From NCBI RefSeq assembly GCF_003444775.1, contig NZ_CP021084.1:62001-126000 (forward strand): a stretch of 64,000 nt of DNA, read 5' to 3'. Under the pieces are notes generated by a model, which worked only from the letters and a program-made list of their open reading frames with translations, made no database searches and had not been told where the DNA came from. Positions 59,996 through 64,000 of this stretch are shown piece by piece (within the stretch, counting starts at the first letter, position 1; every line of letters starts with the position of its first letter). A program made the position numbers and the translations under genes. The stretch comes from Deinococcus ficus (lineage in GTDB: Bacteria; Deinococcota; Deinococci; Deinococcales; Deinococcaceae).

Positions 59996-61576
59996 GTGAT
60001 TCTTACCCCGGAACACCGCACGTTGGACATTCTTCAAACCAAGCGTTTTGCCACTGCCCGCGAGCTCTCAGCCACCTACGCTGAGCAGACGGGGGAAAAC
60101 AAAACCAACGCCTACATTCACGCCCGCCCGCGGCTTCAGGCGATGGTGGACGACGGCCGCGTGATCCGCTGGTCGAAATCCAAGCCCGTCTACGTCCGCA
60201 AGGAAGACGCGGCCCAACTCAAGCAGGACCTCAAACAACACCTGCTGCTGCTGATCCGCCGCGGGTGCAAGGCGCCCAGCGAACTGCGCAGCAAACCGGT
60301 CCTCGGCCAGCTGCTCGGCACCGACCTGCTCAGTCAGCTGCTGACCGAACTCACGGAAGACGGCCTGGTCACCTCCACCCGCAACGGGGCGCAGGGCCGG
60401 ACGAAAATGTACGAACTGACGGAAGTGACCGTTCAGGACCTCGATAACGAGCACGCCAGCAAGATCATGGCGTACCTCGAAACGCGCCGGAAGCACGGCG
60501 CCCAGACGTGCAGCGTCAGCGAAGTCACCCGCGCCACGCGCCTCGAGCGCGACCAGGTGATCGACACACTGCAGGAACTGCACCGGCAGGGCAGGGTACG
60601 CAGCAGCACCGTGGGATGCATGACCCTCTACGGAGCCCTGGAGCAGACGGCCTACGTCCACGCTCCCAAGCCGTTGGCCGTCACCGAACTGGCCAGCATC
60701 CCCAGCGCCACCCCCACCGCCGAGGCATCCAGCAATGACACAATCGCCCAAATTCAGGAAACAGAGCTTGACCGCGACGGACTCGCCGAGCCCCTCCACC
60801 TCGACAATGACCTCGCCGGCCCAGACGTCACCGCTGCCGGCCCTCACGCCCGCGACACTGGCGCCCACGAGCGTCCAGGCGACGCCGGCCACACCTGCAG
60901 CGCCGGAGACGTCCCCAGCGCAGCCGCAGCGGACGAAGGGCCGCAACCCGCACCGGAGATCACTGCCGCGGGACAACCGGTTCCGCGACGCGACCGGCGA
61001 GAACCCCAACGCGCACATCGTGATGAACCAGGATCCCGTGGACATCAGCCTGGACGCGCGCCGGGGAGAGAGCAGCGGGCCGAGGCAGACGGGCACCATC
61101 ACGATCCTGGGCGTTACGGACAAGGGCGAGCGGCAGACCAACAGCGTCGGCATCTGCATCCGGGACCAGCACAACCTGCGCTTCATGCGCTACCCGACCC
61201 GCGAGACGCTCGATACCGTGCTCCCTCACGTCCTGGAAACCGCGCTGAAAAACGCCCCCGCGCTGTCGGACCTGATCCTGACCACGCCGTACAAGCAGTT
61301 GTGGAGCGAGGCGAACTACACCGAGGAAACACAGCGGTTCCTGCGGCAGTACGGCTGCCGGGTGAAAAAAGCGTACCCGCTGCCACACGACCTGGGCGGC
61401 ACGCTCGCGCGACTGGCCGCGAATGGAATCCTGGGCCCTCAGCTGGTCGAGTACCACTTGTATACGGCCTCGGTCACCGACGAACGCAGGGCCTACGTCG
61501 CGGCACTCCTGTGGGGCAAGTCCTACGCACACCGCTTCGTGCAGACGCTCCCGGCGCCGAGCCTGGCCCTCGCTGA
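59996..61576 (+). CDS. Winged-helix repeat DNA-binding protein, first gene of the operon
   Basis: GTG 59996 follows TTGGAGAG. Residues 1-240 hold two to three winged-helix units (ILQTKRFATARELSATYAEQ, SELRSKPVLGQLLGTDLLSQ, SVSEVTRATRLERDQVIDTL with QGRVRSSTVGCMTL). Up to about 60735 the coding signal is clear. Beyond it the frame stays open to 61576 while the next gene runs in the +1 frame over the same bases, and past about 60960 the product looks like a shadow (Arg/Pro/His-rich). Either a true stop was lost, or a single-base change once joined the two frames. Confidence 0.7.
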   Translation: MILTPEHRTLDILQTKRFATARELSATYAEQTGENKTNAYIHARPRLQAMVDDGRVIRWSKSKPVYVRKEDAAQLKQDLKQHLLLLIRRGCKAPSELRSKPVLGQLLGTDLLSQLLTELTEDGLVTSTRNGAQGRTKMYELTEVTVQDLDNEHASKIMAYLETRRKHGAQTCSVSEVTRATRLERDQVIDTLQELHRQGRVRSSTVGCMTLYGALEQTAYVHAPKPLAVTELASIPSATPTAEASSNDTIAQIQETELDRDGLAEPLHLDNDLAGPDVTAAGPHARDTGAHERPGDAGHTCSAGDVPSAAAADEGPQPAPEITAAGQPVPRRDRREPQRAHRDEPGSRGHQPGRAPGREQRAEADGHHHDPGRYGQGRAADQQRRHLHPGPAQPALHALPDPRDARYRAPSRPGNRAEKRPRAVGPDPDHAVQAVVERGELHRGNTAVPAAVRLPGEKSVPAATRPGRHARATGREWNPGPSAGRVPLVYGLGHRRTQGLRRGTPVGQVLRTPLRADAPGAEPGPR

Positions 61577-61856
61577 AGCGGCCGCCACGGAATGGGCGTT
61601 CAAGCTCATGCCGCGCACCAGCACCGTGTTGATCAGCAACGCCAACCCCGTGATCGGGCAGTTGTGGGCGAACCCAAAGTCCCTGCAGGAAAACGCTGAG
61701 ATGCGGGAGGCCATGCGCGGCGTTGGGCGCCAGATGAAGGCCAAGGACCTGCGGTTCAAAACGGATATCGAGAAACCGCATCACCAGCTCGCGCGCGTCG
61801 TTCGCGAAATTGTCGGTGGCCTGTATGCAGGCGCGGACGTCCGGAGATCCCCGTGA
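60735..61856 (+). CDS. RNase H-fold protein (catalytic residues lost)
   Basis: ATG 60735, weak ribosome site. A Pro/Ser/Thr-rich linker (first 90 residues) leads into a domain beginning HIVMNQDPVDISLDARRGES. The last 120 residues look like an RNase H fold: AYVAALLWGKSYAHRFVQTL, ALAEAAATEWAFKL (Glu kept) and VLISNANPVIGQLW, where RNase H has Asp. The first strand lacks Asp too. An earlier part (GTITILGVTDKGERQ, LETALKNAP, LSDLILTTPYKQLW) may be a second copy. Its last four bases overlap the next gene (GTGA). Confidence 0.7.
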   Translation: MTQSPKFRKQSLTATDSPSPSTSTMTSPAQTSPLPALTPATLAPTSVQATPATPAAPETSPAQPQRTKGRNPHRRSLPRDNRFRDATGENPNAHIVMNQDPVDISLDARRGESSGPRQTGTITILGVTDKGERQTNSVGICIRDQHNLRFMRYPTRETLDTVLPHVLETALKNAPALSDLILTTPYKQLWSEANYTEETQRFLRQYGCRVKKAYPLPHDLGGTLARLAANGILGPQLVEYHLYTASVTDERRAYVAALLWGKSYAHRFVQTLPAPSLALAEAAATEWAFKLMPRTSTVLISNANPVIGQLWANPKSLQENAEMREAMRGVGRQMKAKDLRFKTDIEKPHHQLARVVREIVGGLYAGADVRRSP

Positions 61857-62668
61857 CCAGCGTGCTGGAAAGCGAGTTCACCCTGGGCCACCTGCTGACC
61901 TTGAACCACCTGGATCACGAGCAGTTCCACCGCTGCCAGGAGGAGGTGAAAAAGGGCAGCAACGTGATCAACGCCCTGTCACTGTTCGCCAACGACACGG
62001 AAATCTGGAGGCAGTTCGCGTTGGAGAGCGAACGCGAATTTCATCCGGACCACCGCAGCCTGCGGGTCATGTTCTCGGACCTGATGACCTACGACCTGGT
62101 GCTGCGCACAGGCCTGTTGCCTCACCGCGAACGTGGGCCTGAACTCCAGGTTGTTACCTACGACCCCGGCATGGTTGACGGCCCTCACCCCGCGTTTCCC
62201 GGACGGGTCCTGAAGCACGCCTTGATCCCTCCATCGGCCTGGCGCACCTTATTCGACCTCGCGTACCCGCAGGTGCTGATCAAGGCGTCCATGACCGAAC
62301 CGGAAGCCGTGGCGCTCGTCACCTTCACGCAGACCGGCGCGAGCATCCGCATGACTCCGGAGCAGCGCGCGGAAGTGATCGCCCTGACACGCGGATACCG
62401 GTTCATTGACGTGCGGACCGACCCCGTGGACCCGGAAGTGATCGGCCTGATCAATCTCAGCACCAAAGCGATGTCCAGCGCCTACCCACATCACCTCGAA
62501 GGCGGCAACCTCGTGGTCCTGATGTCCGATCCGGAGGACCAGGAAGCCATCGACCGGCTCTACAAACAGACGCGGCTGCGCATCATTCCGGCCATCGTTA
62601 CCCGGGCGATCATCGACGAGCTGCTCAAGAAGGAATCGGCGGCCCGTCCTGTCGAGGTCAGCACTTGA
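61853..62668 (+). CDS. Stand-alone MshEN / T2SSE N-terminal-like protein
   Basis: GTG 61853 overlaps the previous stop. The N-terminal part (EFTLGHLLTLNHLDHEQFHR) fits the MshEN motif (RLGxxLVxxGxIxxxxLxxAL) that in type II/IV-pilus ATPases can bind c-di-GMP. The C-terminal part (YRFIDVRTDPVDPEVIGLIN, NLVVLMSDPEDQEAIDRLYK, VTRAIIDELL) fits the T2SSE N-terminal domain. No ATPase follows: the 271 residues are only these domains. c-di-GMP binding is inferred, not shown. Confidence 0.75.
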   Translation: MTSVLESEFTLGHLLTLNHLDHEQFHRCQEEVKKGSNVINALSLFANDTEIWRQFALESEREFHPDHRSLRVMFSDLMTYDLVLRTGLLPHRERGPELQVVTYDPGMVDGPHPAFPGRVLKHALIPPSAWRTLFDLAYPQVLIKASMTEPEAVALVTFTQTGASIRMTPEQRAEVIALTRGYRFIDVRTDPVDPEVIGLINLSTKAMSSAYPHHLEGGNLVVLMSDPEDQEAIDRLYKQTRLRIIPAIVTRAIIDELLKKESAARPVEVST

Positions 62669-63816
62669 ACGCCGCCCAACAGGCGCTGCTGGAGACAGGC
62701 CTGGAGCACCTCGCTCTGGGCCGCAGCCTGTTGCCGATCAACGCCTCGAAAATGCCCCACATGGCGGCCCTGCTCAAGACCGGGCACATGGTGGGCCAGA
62801 ACGCGTCCTGGAAGCCCCTGATGGAGCACCGGCCCACCGCGGACATGCTGCGCGTCTGGCTGGAGCAGCCGCAGACGGGTCTGGGGTTGGTCTGCGGGGG
62901 GATCAGCCGCCTGGTCATCATTGACGCCGACGGGGAGAAAGGCATCCGGCTCTTCAACGACTGGGGCCTGACGGAGCGCGCGCACGTCCGCACCCGGTCT
63001 GGGGGCCTGCACTGGTACGTGCGTCACCCCGGCTGGCGGGTCCGGACCCTTCAGAGCCAGACCAACGCGAAGCTCGCCGCCATTCAGGGCGTCGACATCC
63101 GCGCGGACGGCGGGTACGCCGTGACGGCGCCCACAGCGTTCGGATCCATGCGGTACGTGCCGCTCAGGGACCACCACGAGCTCGATTGTCCGTCGCTGCT
63201 GCCTCCGCACGTCCAGGACCTGCTCGGCCTGGCCGCGCCGCCCAGTGACGAGCCGGTCCCCTTCCGCGCCCGCGGGTACGTGCCGCAAAAATCCGAATCC
63301 CTGGCGGAAACCCTGCTCCAGCGTGCGCTGACCAAAGCGCATGAAGGTGAAGGGCGCAACGCTGCGGGGTTCTGGCTCGCCACGCAGCTGCGCGACAACG
63401 ACTTCTCGCAAGGCGAAGCGCAGGCATACATGCACAACTACGCGTCCCTGGTCCCGGCACACAACGCCAAGGGTGAACGCGAGGACTACCCGCTCAGCGA
63501 GGCCCTGACCTCCCTGCGTCAGGCCTACCTGAAACCCGCCCGCGCCCCGTGGAAGAAGCGGGAGCGCGGTCCGAAGCTTCCGGAGCCCAAACCACACGCC
63601 CTGCCTCCGCTCACCCGCCTGGTCAGCGCCTGGCCGGTGCTGTCCGACGATGACCGCTACTACGCCATGCGGTGCCTGCACGGGTGTGAAGGCGAGACGG
63701 GACGGAGCGCCAGGAAGCTCTTCGAATCCATCGCCCCCACGCTCCTGCAGCAGGCTGCTGTGCAGAAACTCAGCCTCACGCACCTGCTGCTGCTGCTCGA
63801 CCGGAAGAAGCACTAA
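62665..63816 (+). CDS. Bifunctional DNA primase/polymerase (Prim-Pol, AEP)
   Basis: The start TTG 62665 overlaps the previous stop (TTGA). The 383-residue protein has the Prim-Pol core: GLGLVCGGISRLVIIDADGE (catalytic Asp87 and Asp89), THV-like RTRSGGLHWYVRHP, and VDIRADGGYAVTAPTAFGS. The C-terminal half is helical and lacks a helicase motor. It should make primers and extend them on plasmid or repair templates. It is the last gene of a four-gene overlapping operon. Confidence 0.88.
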   Translation: MNAAQQALLETGLEHLALGRSLLPINASKMPHMAALLKTGHMVGQNASWKPLMEHRPTADMLRVWLEQPQTGLGLVCGGISRLVIIDADGEKGIRLFNDWGLTERAHVRTRSGGLHWYVRHPGWRVRTLQSQTNAKLAAIQGVDIRADGGYAVTAPTAFGSMRYVPLRDHHELDCPSLLPPHVQDLLGLAAPPSDEPVPFRARGYVPQKSESLAETLLQRALTKAHEGEGRNAAGFWLATQLRDNDFSQGEAQAYMHNYASLVPAHNAKGEREDYPLSEALTSLRQAYLKPARAPWKKRERGPKLPEPKPHALPPLTRLVSAWPVLSDDDRYYAMRCLHGCEGETGRSARKLFESIAPTLLQQAAVQKLSLTHLLLLLDRKKH

Positions 63817-63884
63817 ACGCCTGCACCCTGCAGGTTCTGCATCCAGAGGTACCCAATGATCATGCCGCCCGGCAACACAGTCCG

Positions 63885-63890
63885 TACACT
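63885..63890 (+). promoter_or_regulatory. Leaderless-type -10 (TACACT)
   Basis: TACACT, six bases (GAACAA), ATG 63897, no ribosome site. Confidence 0.45.
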
Positions 63891-63896
63891 GAACAA

Positions 63897-64000
63897 ATGG
63901 ATTCGCCTGGAGATCAGGACACGATGAGAGGCCATGACGAATGGAATGCCGCCACCCTGAACCTGATCCCTGCCCAGGAGCGACTTCCAGAGGGCCTGCT
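63897..64000 (+). CDS. Start of an unknown gene, cut by the window end
   Basis: The frame from ATG 63897 is open to the last base (34 codons; begins MDSPGDQDTMRGHDEWNAAT). Its leaderless promoter supports it as a gene. Too short to classify; the start looks soluble and polar. Confidence 0.55.
   Translation, partial: MDSPGDQDTMRGHDEWNAATLNLIPAQERLPEGL

Noticed and set aside
1..64000. tRNA or rRNA genes
   Set aside because: No cloverleaf-like sequence ending in CCA context or conserved rRNA stretch was noticed by eye. A tRNAscan-SE run would be decisive.

Overview
The window is high-GC (roughly 65-70 percent) bacterial DNA with a plasmid character. The likely host is a Deinococcus. The reasons are a SlpA-like protein with one SLH domain and an outer-membrane barrel, a PRTRC gene cassette, strong C/G preference at third codon positions, and several genes with a TANNNT -10 hexamer only 6-7 bases before the start codon, the leaderless layout known from Deinococcus. 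No tRNA, rRNA or core housekeeping operon is visible, so a plasmid or megaplasmid is the best reading. The genus is an inference from gene content, not from a marker gene.

Layout. 1-2039: end of a Ski2-like helicase with a SWIM finger. 2128-2660: an iteron origin with eight direct and one inverted copy of a CGACCCCTTTGGGG core. 2661-5077: the rep gene, cut in two by a complete IS630-family element (3649-4692). 5192-5867: a second, transposase-less element with IS630-like ends carrying one gene. 6042-14909: a giant methylase-helicase, a ParB-like protein and four accessory genes. 14968-19620: a complete branched-chain amino-acid (Liv) ABC transporter. 19627-23083: a FEN-like nuclease and a HelD-like helicase. 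23265-25525: a lower-GC island on the minus strand coding two secreted proteins. 25928-29397: a MoxR ATPase plus VWA protein pair. 29417-37529: metalloprotease, lipoproteins, ArdC-like protein, UvrD-like helicase, a receptor without an output domain, and small membrane proteins. 37629-44533: the PRTRC cassette (E, C, F, two unknown genes, B, ThiF). 44572-53791: envelope proteins, a plasmid topoisomerase I, a protein with an SSB-like tail, a membrane DsbA, a SlpA-like protein, and a catalytically dead RNase H-fold protein with a zinc ribbon. 53905-59603: small membrane and regulatory genes. 59770-63816: a leader with an array of C-loop hairpins followed by a tightly packed operon (winged helix, RNase H-fold, MshEN-like, Prim-Pol).

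How it fits together. Much of the content is DNA metabolism: initiator, partition, primase-polymerase, topoisomerase, three helicases, nuclease and methylase-helicase. Added to it are anti-restriction-type genes (ArdC-like and DarB-like) and envelope or secreted proteins. The most unusual units are the 59770-63816 operon with its structured leader, the PRTRC cassette with its frame conflict in the F region, the IS-split rep gene, and the TopA-type zinc ribbon joined to a dead RNase H fold near a topoisomerase that lacks its own ribbons.
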